Part shown: positions 53,155 to 63,313 of the stretch, piece by piece
Layout of the letters: the number at the start of each line of letters is the position of its first letter
How positions within the stretch are numbered: position 1 is the stretch's first letter
Assembly (NCBI GenBank): GCA_043228905.1
Contig: JBHGNT010000003.1
Coordinates: 16,492,001-16,556,000, forward strand
Reading direction: 5' to 3'
Source of the DNA: Azolla caroliniana
Lineage: Eukaryota > Polypodiophyta
Length of the DNA: 64,000 nucleotides
Program-made: the position numbers and the translations under genes
The notes under the pieces: model-generated
Told to the model about the DNA's origin: nothing
Databases searched by the model: none
Seen by the model: only the letters and a program-made list of their open reading frames with translations

Positions 53155-55202
53155 CTCGCCCCCTCCGAACCCGCACATCCTCCGGTATGTGCCGAAGTTC
53201 TCGATTCCTCATATCCGTCTTCACCCAAAGCTTCCTTCGATTCTCCCCTGATGTCGACTATGAGTTGTAATTCACTTTCTTCGCTTCCCGCATCACCGTG
53301 GTCTTCGTCCGATTGCTCCTCGTTGTCGGCCTTGGCTTGGATCACATAGGGTTTGTCGTCGGTCCGCTTCTTGAAAATCTTCACCTGCTTCCCGGCTATA
53401 GGCACTCGTAGTATTGTTCCATCCAACTCGGACAATCGGTACGTTCCGTTGTCAAAGACTTTCCGAACCTCGTATGGCCCGAACCACCTTTTCACGAATT
53501 TCCGCATCGTTGTATGTTGATGGTCCAAACTACTGTCATAGACGATCACCCAATCACCTTTTTCAATCCTCCTCGGTCGTAGTCGGTGCTTTGTGTCGAA
53601 CCGGCTTTTGTTCCGGAATCGTGCTTCTTGTTGTCGGCGTATTGCTGCCGCTATGTCTGCCGGTCTTCCCTCTAGTTGTCGTATCCGGACCGCTAGTAGT
53701 TCTTCCCGGCTCATCTCTTCCTTCCACGGTAGCACTGTCCATGTTACGATCGCGGTTTCCGTCGGCATTACCGGTGCTTGTCCGGTCATGAGTTCTGCCG
53801 GCATGTAACCGATTACGGAGCTATGCGTCGTCCGATCCGCCCATAGTGCATACGGAAGCATCTGCGGCCAATCCTTCACCTTTCCATCGCATGCCTTCGC
53901 AAGTGCTTTCACGATCGGACTATGTCCTCGTTCGATTTTCCCGTTAGCCTCCGGATTGTATGCCGTTGTCAGCGTTAACCGCACTTCGTGTTTGGCGAAG
54001 AATCCCCTAGCTTTGTCCGAGTCGAGTTCTCCCCGGTCCGCAATTACTTGTCCTACGCACCCGTACCTGCAAAATACTTCCTCCAAAAGAAATTGGCATA
54101 CCGCGGAACACGTTTTCCTCTGAAGTGCTCGACCTTCTACTTGATTCGTGAGATCTTCCCGAGCTAATACCAAGTATTTCTTTTGTCCGATCCCGGTCGG
54201 CATGGCCACTATGTCAACCATCCACTTGAAGTTGATTGTCGGTGAGAATGTCGGATGTAACTCATCTCGATGTCGAACCCCGGAGTAGATTTGACATTTC
54301 TCGCAGCTTTCCGTGAACTCCGCGACATCTTTGTACATTTTCTTCCACCAATATTTTTGCTTGATCTTCACAAATGTTGCCCATGTTCCTCTGTGCCCAG
54401 CCCAATCAGATTCGTGAAACTCGAACATTATCCGGTTTCGTTGCTCTTTTGTCCCGACTACTCGAAGTGGTATACCATTCGGTCTTTTTGGCGCCCTCCA
54501 TATTAATCCGTTTTCCAAGAAGAACTTTTGGACTTGCCTCTTCTTCCTTCGGATCTCGGCTCTTCTTCCTTTATCGTTTGTTGAATCCTCAGCCTCTTGT
54601 AACATCTTTCCGATCATCAAGCTTTCTCCCTCGTATTCTTCTTCCCGGAATTCTTGGATTACGTTCACTCGGCATATGTGCTCCGATGCGAAGTAGTCTT
54701 CGGAAACTTCTTCATTATCCGATTCGGTTATGTCGTCTCCGAACCGAGCCCTTGATAACATATCCGCTACCGCGTTGTCCTTCCCTGAGATGTGTCGAAC
54801 CTCCGGATTAAGCGACTTGACATATGCAACCCACCTTAGCATAGCTACATCCGGTATCGTACAACACTGCATCATCCCGAGTATCGGAAGACAATCCGTC
54901 TCGATTACTACTTCGGCTCCGATCAGATAATCCCGATCCGATTTTATCGCCGACACGACTCCCCACAGTTCTCTTTTGACTTGTGCATATCCACGTTGCC
55001 TTTCGTTGAGAACCTTTGCTCCGAATCGGATCGGATACCGCGAACCATCCGAGTCGGCTTGATTGATGACCCACCCAATACCGGCTGGACTTGTATCAAC
55101 CGTTACTATGATCGGTCGGTCGTAGCTCGGCTTCTTAAGTGCTTCCGCCCTCCGAAGTGTCTTCTTCAATTTCTTCATGGCTTTGGTGTGTTCCGGTTCC
55201 AT
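53112..55202 (-). CDS. 7.1-kb element RNase H and integrase
   Basis: 696 open codons ending inside the 3' LTR. RNase H: VTVDTSPAGIGWVINQADSD, YAQVKRELWGVVSAIKSDRD, VIETDCLPILGMMQ and NAVADMLSRARFG, with Asp, Glu, Asp and final Asp all in place. Integrase zinc region: HESDWAGHRGTW...E-S-C-E-K-C-Q. Catalytic core: FKWMVDIVAMPTG, VIADRGELDSDKARGFFAKH and AYNPEANGKIERGHSPIVKA. The end WFGPYEVRKVFDNGTYRLSE, LDGTILRVPIAGKQVKIFKK is a GPY/F-like module, and an acidic tail follows. No chromodomain is seen. This arrangement and wording recall fungal Ty3/gypsy elements; that is memory, not a search. Confidence 0.88.
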   Translation of the reverse strand: MEPEHTKAMKKLKKTLRRAEALKKPSYDRPIIVTVDTSPAGIGWVINQADSDGSRYPIRFGAKVLNERQRGYAQVKRELWGVVSAIKSDRDYLIGAEVVIETDCLPILGMMQCCTIPDVAMLRWVAYVKSLNPEVRHISGKDNAVADMLSRARFGDDITESDNEEVSEDYFASEHICRVNVIQEFREEEYEGESLMIGKMLQEAEDSTNDKGRRAEIRRKKRQVQKFFLENGLIWRAPKRPNGIPLRVVGTKEQRNRIMFEFHESDWAGHRGTWATFVKIKQKYWWKKMYKDVAEFTESCEKCQIYSGVRHRDELHPTFSPTINFKWMVDIVAMPTGIGQKKYLVLAREDLTNQVEGRALQRKTCSAVCQFLLEEVFCRYGCVGQVIADRGELDSDKARGFFAKHEVRLTLTTAYNPEANGKIERGHSPIVKALAKACDGKVKDWPQMLPYALWADRTTHSSVIGYMPAELMTGQAPVMPTETAIVTWTVLPWKEEMSREELLAVRIRQLEGRPADIAAAIRRQQEARFRNKSRFDTKHRLRPRRIEKGDWVIVYDSSLDHQHTTMRKFVKRWFGPYEVRKVFDNGTYRLSELDGTILRVPIAGKQVKIFKKRTDDKPYVIQAKADNEEQSDEDHGDAGSEESELQLIVDIRGESKEALGEDGYEESRTSAHTGGCAGSEGASVVVYSTHYMKTIK

Positions 55203-56608
55203 TCGAATTTCTTACCTTTCCGCAACAAGTGGTAGAGCGGGTCCGCTATATGTGCATAGTGCGGAATCCATATGTGATAGAATGCACATGCACCGAGAAA
55301 CCTTCGGACTTCGGATGTTTACTCGCATACTTCCTCCATAGCTTGAATCGCATCGATCTTTGTTGGTGACGGTCTTCGGCCGTAGGGCCCACATAGATGT
55401 CCGACCACCAATATTTCTTCTTGCCCGAATGCCGATTTCTCCCCGGAAAGTGTTAGGTGCACATCTTCTAGCTTTCGCAACACTTTCTCGCAATCATGAA
55501 TATGGTCAACCACGAACTTTCGGCATCCCCGATCATCCATAGTCTCATCTTTTTCTTCTACCACGCATCCTTTCATCGGAATGTCATCGAGGAACGACAT
55601 CGTTATCTCCGGAATGCAGTCTCGAAGCACCTTGTTCATCGCGTTCATCATATGAGCAACCGAGTTTGTCGCTCCTTGTGGTAGTGTGCACATTCAGACT
55701 AATCCTATCGGTGTTCGCATGGTTGTGATGTCTCGGCTCTCCACGGCTAGTTGGAATTGGTCATATCCCAAGTATAGGTCTCCGATGGAGTATATCGCAC
55801 GACCGGCAAAAGCTTCTGCAAATTCGTCCACTATCGGACCGACTCCCGAGTTCCGGATCGTGACCTTATTTACCGGTTGCAAGTCTTGGATAAATCGGAG
55901 TGACCCATTCTTCTTCGGAACCGTAAACCATCGATTTGAGTACGGAGCAGTTGATGGCTCTAGAATACCCATCGCCACCTTCTCCTTGAGCAAGTCAATG
56001 ACTTTCGGAATATGCGCTTGTGGCACCGGAATCGGCTTCAGGTTCCACGGTACATGGTCAATCGTGAAGATCACCATCGGCTCCACTATTCTCGGATCGA
56101 CGCACCCTATCTCCCTTGATGTAAATGCAAACGCTTTGCCGTGTTGCTCCAACATCTCGCGAAACCGTTCTTCTTCTTTTTGTAATAGGAACCCAGCTCC
56201 ACCGATCCGAAGTTTCTTCCGGGTCTCATCCGTGAAGGCATGTCCGATATCCACGGACTTCCGAAGTGTCGGATCTCCCGAGACTTCTTTCCTCTTTTGT
56301 TCGCTATCGGCGGGTAGTGGTCCCGCGGCCGGTTTCACCTTCTTCTCCACGGTCTTGTATTTCGTACTTAGAATTGCTTCTTCTTTGCGGAGCGTATCCG
56401 GCTCCATTTTCGCAATGATCTCGTACATCTCGACCGATTCCACCGGGACTACCCGATTCCCTTGGCTTTTATCTTCCGCAAGCTCTTCAAGTCGTTGTAG
56501 CGTGCTCCCATAGAACACTTCTTCGACTATCCCCATGATTTCTTCATCTTCTTTTATTATTGATGCTGACTGCAACTTATCCTCCACTTGTCGGTATCCT
56601 TTCTTCAA
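55203..56608 (-). pseudogene. 7.1-kb element reverse transcriptase
   Basis: 56608-55694: HGKAFAFTSREIGCVDPRIV, then NRWFTVPKKNGSLRFIQDLQ, YSIGDLYLGYDQFQLAVESR and TTMRTPIGLV, ending at TGA 55694-55696. 55693-55319: MCTLPQGATNSVAHMMNAMN, active site MSFLDDIPMKGC, LSGEKSAFGQEEILVVGHLC, stop TAA near 55318. RT then continues SEVRRFLGACAFYHIWIPHY and is frameshifted near 55205 before RNase H. The catalytic F-L-D-D is present. Three lesions in all. Confidence 0.87.
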
Positions 56609-56742
56609 TCCTCCGGTTACGGTCGTGTACGTAGATGCCCCATCCGGACCGATTCGTACATGTTTTGCTCCGAGAGTTTTCTTCCTGTGTGGGGTATCAG
56701 GGCTTCTCGGACTATCACTTCCCCACTCCGCAACAGACCGCT

Positions 56743-57377
56743 TTAAAAATCCATTCTCACTTGGGACAAGAGTTCCCTCTTGTTCCTTTCGTGATTTTCC
56801 AGCACCGTTAGGAATTGGACGGATTTCCCACCGTTTTGGCTCCGAATTCGCGCAAAAGCCGCACCGCTATCGAGCACCTTCGTCTCCATCCGTGATGCCG
56901 TGATAAAGGATTGGCCGAGGATGACGAAATGTGAAACCTCATCTTGCACGAAGAAATTTTGGTCGATCTCGACATCCCCGATCTTCACCGTCACATCTGG
57001 ACAAGCCGCAAATAGATCTTTCGTTGCTTTGGTGGCCGCCCGAATCTTCCATCCATGGTTGGTGTTAATAGGCCACTTCCCCTTCCGGTAGAACTCCTTG
57101 GACATCAAGTTGATCTCCGATCCGTGATCAATCAATGCTAGCACGGGTTCTTTGACGTTGCCGATTCGGACCGGAGTCTCCGTAGTCGCGCGTGCCCAAT
57201 GTGGCTGGCCTTGTATAGTGGGAGTTTGGAATTTCGTCCTCCACTTCGGTGTCGTTCATTAAAACGGTGTTCGCATTCACCCTTGGAGCATTTTCCTCCG
57301 TACTTTCTCTTTTTCATTTCACAAGATCCACGAGAAGATCGTGGAACTCCTTCTTTGCTATTCCGAGTAGCTCCCAA
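56743..57377 (-). pseudogene. 7.1-kb element protease
   Basis: VLALIDHGSEINLMSKEFYR: the active-site triplet is D-H-G instead of D-S/T-G. It continues PINTNHGWKIRAATKATKDL, PDVTVKIGDVEIDQNFFVQD and FVILGQSFITASRMETKVLD. The upstream part (57145-57377) is frame-damaged. It would process Gag and Pol. The His at position two may be genuine in this family, since the surrounding sequence is well kept. Confidence 0.78.
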
Positions 57378-58798
57378 AGCGAGAAATCTACCCGGCTATC
57401 CAAGATTCTTTCCTCGAACACTCTTTTCAAGTCGGTTTGTTGTTCTATGTCCGAGGCGAGCTTGAATGCCGAAGTCGCCTTTTCTTTTCCCTTACCTCCG
57501 GAGTTCCAGCTTTCCGGTATCTTCGATGGCCCGGCCGCATCCTCCGTGCGTCGTCGTTTCTCGTCCACATACACCTTATGCAATTGACACAGGGCGTATA
57601 CGCTATTCTTGTCGACAGGGCACTCCCATCCCGTAGCTTCCCGGACGCCTTCCGCAGTGCTTCGGATCTCGTTGGAGTCGGTTTTCTCGGTGTTTTCTAG
57701 AACTTCCGGCCAAAAAGACGTCTTTGCGCTCGATGACTCCCCGACACATATTCCCGCGGTTGTCGCATAGTTGCTTCTTGCCGCCAATTCCTCCTCGAGC
57801 ACCTTCTTCATGCCGCCTTTCCGGAAGTTCGGTCGGAGTGGCTTCCGAGAGTCCATCGAATGAATCCGGTTTCCCTCGTAGTAGATGAGATCCCATCGTA
57901 GCGCCTCCTTATGCTCGTCGCAATCCCTCCGATCGTGTTCGGTGCTATCGCACCATATGTACCGTCGGTCAGTATACTTGGAGCTTGTGGGGCGGTCATC
58001 CGACTTCTTCACCATCGCGATCTTCAGATTCTCCATCTCCTTCAATAGTTGCTCCACCGTAGATGCATTAATCCCCTTCTCGGTTGTAGTCTCCCGAGCC
58101 CTCGGTTGATGGTCTTCCAATCTGGTTCTCGGTTTCGGAATCGGTTCTGGAACCCTCTTTTCCTCATTGGCAAGCCATTGCCCCCTCCTGGTGTATCGCG
58201 CGACGATATCCTGCACGCTTTCCCATGTTTCGGTGAGGCCACTCTCCGTGGTCGTGTCCTCCAAGAGCACTCCGAGATCTTTCCGGTCCCGGACGTCCAC
58301 GGCTCGCAAGAACATGATCACCTTGTCCGGTACGAGGATAGTTTGATCCCTCGCGGACAACCTCCCGAACCGGCTTTCGAATGCCAAAAACACATCAACG
58401 ACCTTCAATCCCTTGTCCGGCGTCTCCACCCAATCTTTGAATCCCCTTCGCGTCGGCTTGGAGGAATCCTCGATGGCGAACGTCCTCTTTAGCTCTTCTT
58501 CAAACGCCTCCCATGTCGGATTTTGCTGTCGTAGCCCATGGATGCTTGCTTGAAGCCCGTCGGTCGCCACCCGGTTGAAGGACGTCACTTGCAGTCCTTC
58601 CGATATTCCGCACCGTAGCATCTCCGCCTTGTAGTCTCGAAGATACCGCGACACGTCTTTCCCGTTGAATTGCCCGTTTCATTGCACGAGCCGCTCCATT
58701 GATGCCTCTATCTCCGACATCGCGCGTTGTTCTTGTAGCATGCGCTCGAACATCATCATCATGTTGCTAGCCTCCGGTTGATTTTCCATCTCCTTGTC
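57314..58798 (-). pseudogene. 7.1-kb element Gag
   Basis: Starts near 58798 (MENQPEASNMMMMFERML), has TGA at 58679-58681, then VSRYLRDYKAEMLRCGISEG, LQVTSFNRVATDGLQASIHG, WEAFEEELKRTFAI, SARDQTILVPDKVIMFLRAV and LTETWESVQDIVARYTRRGQ. A knuckle-like Y-I-W-C-D-S-T-E-H-D-R-R-D-C follows near 57960; the first Cys of C-x2-C-x4-H-x4-C is Tyr. The C-terminus is LWELLGIAKKEFHDLLVDLV. The gag-only element has CGA where this one has the TGA stop. Confidence 0.87.
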
Positions 58799-58806
58799 AC
58801 CCGGTC

Positions 58807-58824
58807 TTCATGTCGGGTTCACCA
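58807..58824 (-). other. primer binding site, 7.1-kb element
   Basis: TGGTGAACCCGACATG on the minus strand, four bases inside the 5' LTR. Same type as at 23658-23675. Confidence 0.65.
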
Positions 58825-58828
58825 ATTG

Positions 58829-59531
58829 TGTCGTGCCTTTCGGCTCCGGATCGTTGCGTGAGTCGGGTGGGAACCGCCGAGGTTTTGGACTAGGAGGAAG
58901 AGGAATACAACTTAAGGCTAGTTATGAATAGTAGAAAGAGAAGTAGGATAGCAATCCTGTGAATCCCACGAGTTTAGTGTATTTAAAACAATATTTAGAT
59001 TATAAGAGTAATTTAGATGGCAAAATTCGTGAATCCCACGAATATATTAGATTGATCCATCCTTGTATATTAATCAACCTCCTTATACATATTTCTCTCC
59101 TCCTTATATAAGTATGGAAGAGGCCATGCATGGCTTCATGCTTTTTCACAAAAAGTGTCCATGCACACTAAATGTGCATGTGATGCTTTGTCATTTCCTA
59201 AGTATAGGGCTCATGCACGCTAGATGTGCATGAGTCACTTTTAATGTCATGTGTAAATAAAATATTCACACCCAAAAGAATACATGATTTTTACCTTTTA
59301 ATAAAGGCATGTGAAAATAAAGGTCTTATATGTATTAAATCTATGTGTATAACACTAAAGATAAGTTATTACAATGGTAAAGTTGAGGTTTATCGATGTG
59401 GAGGTGCAGGTTTGAATCTTGCCCTATGCACGTGATAAGTATTTTGATATATTATTTATTTATTTATATGTATCTAAAATCAGATATATCATTTTATGGT
59501 TTTCATGTAGTGTGTGGAATACACTACGACA
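58829..59531 (-). repeat. 7.1-kb element 5' LTR
   Basis: 703 bp. TATA-like CTTATATAAG at 59103-59112. About 17 differences from the 3' LTR. Confidence 0.93.
59360..59429 (+). promoter_or_regulatory. tRNA-like block, 7.1-kb element 5' LTR
   Basis: A box TATTACAATGG (59367-59377) and B box GTTTGAATC (59410-59418), one mismatch each. Spacing 43 bp. Confidence 0.6.
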
Positions 59532-60026
59532 ACGTTCCCATTTTGTTGGTTTTGCACCAACGTATGCTCGAAGCATGTCCTCAATAATTTGATTTACTCG
59601 TTCTGTCTGTCCATCGGATTGAGGATGATCCGTGGAGCTCATGCTCAATGTAGTTTCTAACTTCTTAAACACTTGTTTCCATAAGTCACTAGTAAACTTT
59701 GGATCTCGATCACTCACAATATCCATCGGTAACCCATCAAAACGAAATAACTCGTCAACGAATTGGTAAACCAATTTAGGAGCTGTTACTGTGGTTTTAG
59801 TAGCAATAAATCTGGCCATTTTAGTTAGTCTATCAACCACAACCCAGATGGTATCATGGCCTTTTTGGGTACGAGGAAGGCTAACAATAAAATCCATGGA
59901 TATACTTTCCCAATTATTGTTGGGAATGTCCAAGGGATGTAAAAGTCCCGCGTCTTTAAGTCGCTCAGCTTTGTTAACCTGACATTGGTGACATTTAGTT
60001 ACATAACTATCTAAGTCAGGACACAT
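59532..60026 (-). pseudogene. gypsy-A integrase core
   Basis: MCPDLDSYVTKCHQCQVNKA (zinc site C-x2-C), ISMDFIVSLPRTQKGHDTIW (first Asp), MDIVSDRDPKFTSDLWKQVF (second Asp), SSTDHPQSDGQTERVNQIIE (Glu), then GAKPTKWER at the insertion boundary. All catalytic residues are kept. The frame resumes at 52451 on the far side of the 7.1-kb element. Confidence 0.92.
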
Positions 60027-60107
60027 CTTAGGCCAATAGAATTAAGTGGAGATGAGAACGAGTGTATGATGTATTCCAGGGTGCCCCGCTGAGGGTGCAT
60101 CATGGCA

Positions 60108-60868
60108 TTAAAAAATAATTCTCTTTTTGACCTCAGGCAAATCTAGAACACAAACCTTCCCGTTACGGTAGAGCAGACCGTTAGCAATGTGGAAGTATTC
60201 CTTCAAGGATGTGGTGGTGTCTGTTCCAGACTCAACTCTTGCCCAGTATTTCGCAAAATAATTGTCATCAGGATACTTTACTCGAAGGTGATGATAAAGA
60301 TATGATGTTATTTCAGTGAAGCTAAGAATGTTAACTTCATGGACGCGACTTAGTGCATCAATGACAGTGTTCATGGAACCTTTACGATATCATATGGAAA
60401 AATCAAAGTCCTAGATGAGATCAGCCCATCCTACCTTACGACCTTTCAGGTCTTGTTGGTCACAAAAATATTTCAAGGACTCGTGGTCCGTAGTTACCAC
60501 AAAGTGATTTCCATAAAGATAATGATGGCATGTTTTTAGTGTATAACTACAAATAACTCCTTTTCTTGAATGGTATACTGACATTGAGCAGAATCAAGTT
60601 TCTTACTCTCGAATGCTATTGGTTTACCATCTTGATATAAGACAACACCTATAGCATAATCGCTTGCATTGGTTTCAACCTCAAAAGGTTTTGAAGGTTC
60701 AGGTAAAAGAAGTGAAGGAGCCTTGCACACCAGATCCTTGAGTTCCTTAAAGGCGAGGTCTAGTGTAGCATTCCAAACAATAGGTTTTGTAGACTTATGC
60801 GTTTGACCTTTTAGAAGATCAGTAAACGTCGTTGTTAATTGGGAGTAATTACAAAGGGATTTTCGCAA
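60108..60868 (-). pseudogene. gypsy-A RNase H
   Basis: 60868-60536: LAFKELKDLVCKAPSLLLPE, VETNASDYAIGVVLYQDGKP, YTIQEKELFVVIH. The first catalytic Asp (usually T-D-A-S) is Asn. Stop and frame break at about 60536, and a further piece 60374-60108 (NTVIDALSRVHEVNILSF) leads to the integrase zinc region. Confidence 0.87.
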
Positions 60869-61060
60869 AAACCCGACAAAACTAAGGAATGATCAAACTT
60901 CTCGAATATTCCGAAGAGTGGGCCAAAGCTTGATTTTCTTGATGTGAGAAGGATCAATTTCAACTCCTCGTTCAGTTATGAGATGTCCAAGATAAGTAAT
61001 TGATTTCTTGAAGAACTCACATTTTGAGATCTTCACATAAAACTGTTTGTCACACAATTT

Positions 61061-62230
61061 TTATAAAACAAAGCGGACATGTTTAACATGTTCTTGTAAT
61101 GTATGACTATAAACTAAAATATCATCCAAGAAAATAACGACAAATTTTCCAAGTTGTTCTCGGAAAATGACATTCATTTCTTGTTGAAATGTAGCTGGAG
61201 CATTGGTCAAACCAAAAGGCATAACCAAAAACTCATAATGGCCATAACGCGTACGAAATGCTGTTTTAGGAGCATCGTCCTTACTTATACGAATTTGATG
61301 GTAGCCAATAGGAAGATCAAGTTTCGTAAAATACCGAGCTCCCTGGAGACGGTCAAATAGATCGTTAGCCCAGGGCAATGGATATGAATTCTTGATCGTC
61401 ACTTTATTCAAGCGTCAGTAATTAATACACATACACCATGTGCCCTCTTTCTTTTTAACTAAGAGAATTGGTGCACCCCATGGAGATCTACTATAACGTA
61501 TATAACCCATTCGTAAATAGTCCTTGAGTTGCTTAGATACCTCATCCTCTTCGAATCGACTTAAGTGATAAGGAGGTATACTTATTGGTGCAATGCTAGG
61601 TACAATATCTATACGATGGTCTATATTATGTTTAGGAGGTAACCCATCTGGTAGTTCACTCGGAAAAACATCACGAAAATAATTTAAGATTTCATCAAGT
61701 TGTTGTTCAAAATATGTTAATTGAACCGAGGCATTATCGATATTGTAAACGTCAATGTCCGGATCAAGTACACAATAAAATAGAGTAGAACAAGACAACT
61801 CGGATATTGATGGAGAGGAAACAATCGAGAGGGATTGTTTTTTTACACATTGAATAAAATGAGTACAATCATTTAGTACAAAGGAAATAGAATGATGAAC
61901 CCAATCAATAAATAAAGAAGAGTTTTTATTATAAAACCAAGGATAACCCAGTATTACATTAGTGGTACAAAGATTCATTACATGGAAGTCTACTTCCTCT
62001 ATATAAGTATCAATAGAAATTCCTAATGAATGAATCACTCCGTTGATGTATTGTACTCTTCCATCAGTCAAGTGCACCGTATAGGTGTGATCACTTACGG
62101 TGGGTTGGATTCCCCATATCTGAACCAAACGATCATTCACAAAATTGTGTGAGCTTCCCGAATCAAACAGAAATTGTATGGGAGATCCATTGATATACTC
62201 GTTTGGACGTAGTAAATCATTGGGACCCAA
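61061..62230 (-). pseudogene. gypsy-A protease and reverse transcriptase
   Basis: 62230-61415: protease with F-D-S-G-S-S-H-N-F and ILGYPWFYNK, linker, then HHRIDIV-type RT start, RFEEDEVSKQLKDYLRMGYI, SRSPWGAPILLVKKKEGTWC, TGA at 61415-61417. 61411-61061: [60 protein letters not shown] and active site [13 protein letters not shown] continues, frame-damaged, to RNase H. Only one stop splits protease plus RT. Confidence 0.92.
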
Positions 62231-62704
62231 TACATAGTGAGGGAAAGAACTTTGACAATTACTTAAATGATGTGTATAGACCTGAAGGACATTAGGAAAT
62301 TGACCTTTATGGTCTGCAGCTTTAGCTTTGTTGTCGTGCTCTTTCCGTTGAAGCTTTCAACATTGGTCTTTTGTATGACCTTTCTTTTTGGAGAATACGC
62401 AAAAAGGATGTTGTCGCTTACAATCACGATCCATGAATTTGTTGGGTGTCTTGCGTTTCCCAGCGAGTTGCGACTACTTAGTCCCAAGTGCTTTGTTGGG
62501 TTTGTTGTGGTCCTTCTTCGAAGTGCATTGATAACGAAGAACTATTTCAACGGCCTCTTCGAAGGATTTTGGATCCTTATCGTGCACTATCCAATGATAG
62601 TCCGAATTGGGGATGCCATTGACAAAACAAGCTATTAACCAGTTCTCCCCTTGTAGACCCGATTTTTGGATTTGGGTTCTAGCATGGTGGACATAGTCTT
62701 CTAG

Positions 62705-63313
62705 TCAAGAAAATTTCCTGCTAGAGAGGTTCATTAAAGCTTGAGCTACCTCAGTTCGAGAGGGGAGTTGCAAAAATTGGCCCTTAAAAACTGTGACAAA
62801 ATCTGTCCAAGTATCGGGCAATTTCCCCAAAGTTCGGAGCCCATGCCACCAGGCGGTGGGCTTACCCCCTAGTTCTCGGCCGACATATGCAATCTTCGTA
62901 CTATCTGGCGTGGGATAGAGCTCAAACTGAGACTCCCATCGGCCTAGCCACGTGTAGATTGTTTCTTCAGTTCTTTCCTTTTTATCTCCCCTAAATGGCT
63001 TAACGACAAACGATGGTTCACCCTGTCGCTCATCAGGTCTATTAGTCTCACGTTGTAAACTAATGACACGTGCCTCGAGTGCACTTTGAGATTGCCGAAG
63101 TTCAGTCATCTGTTGAGTGGTGAAACTAAGGTATTGGGTTATTTGTGAAAAATACATCTCAATGGACATTTGTTCAGGAGGATTTCCTTGAGTTTCTTCC
63201 GTTTGAATGGATGACATCGGGTTGTTATTCTGAGCCATTAAATGATTATTTTTGGCAAAGAAATAGGATAAGGTCAAACAAATAGTCATAAAATCATGTC
63301 GTGATGTAAACAT
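62705..63313 (-). pseudogene. gypsy-A Gag, truncated by a stop
   Basis: 202 residues identical in layout to 954-1793, ending at TGA 62705-62707 where the left copy reads S-L. Downstream Gag sequence and the C-x2-S-x4-H-x4-C knuckle (62360-62420) persist. A second stop, TGA at 62357-62359, stands where the left copy has CGA. Confidence 0.88.

Larger units (their letters stand above)
52452..59531 (-). mobile_element. 7.1-kb Ty3/gypsy element with fungal-like Pol
   Basis: 7080 bp with 703-bp LTRs (52452-53154, 58829-59531), ACGT on both sides (52448-52451, 59532-59535), inserted into the gypsy-A integrase frame between W-E-R and Y. Internal order on the minus strand: primer site, Gag, protease, RT, RNase H, integrase, purine tract. 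About 17 LTR differences (2.4%). A few stops and frameshifts only. It is the likely helper of the gag-only element at 20855. Confidence 0.93.
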
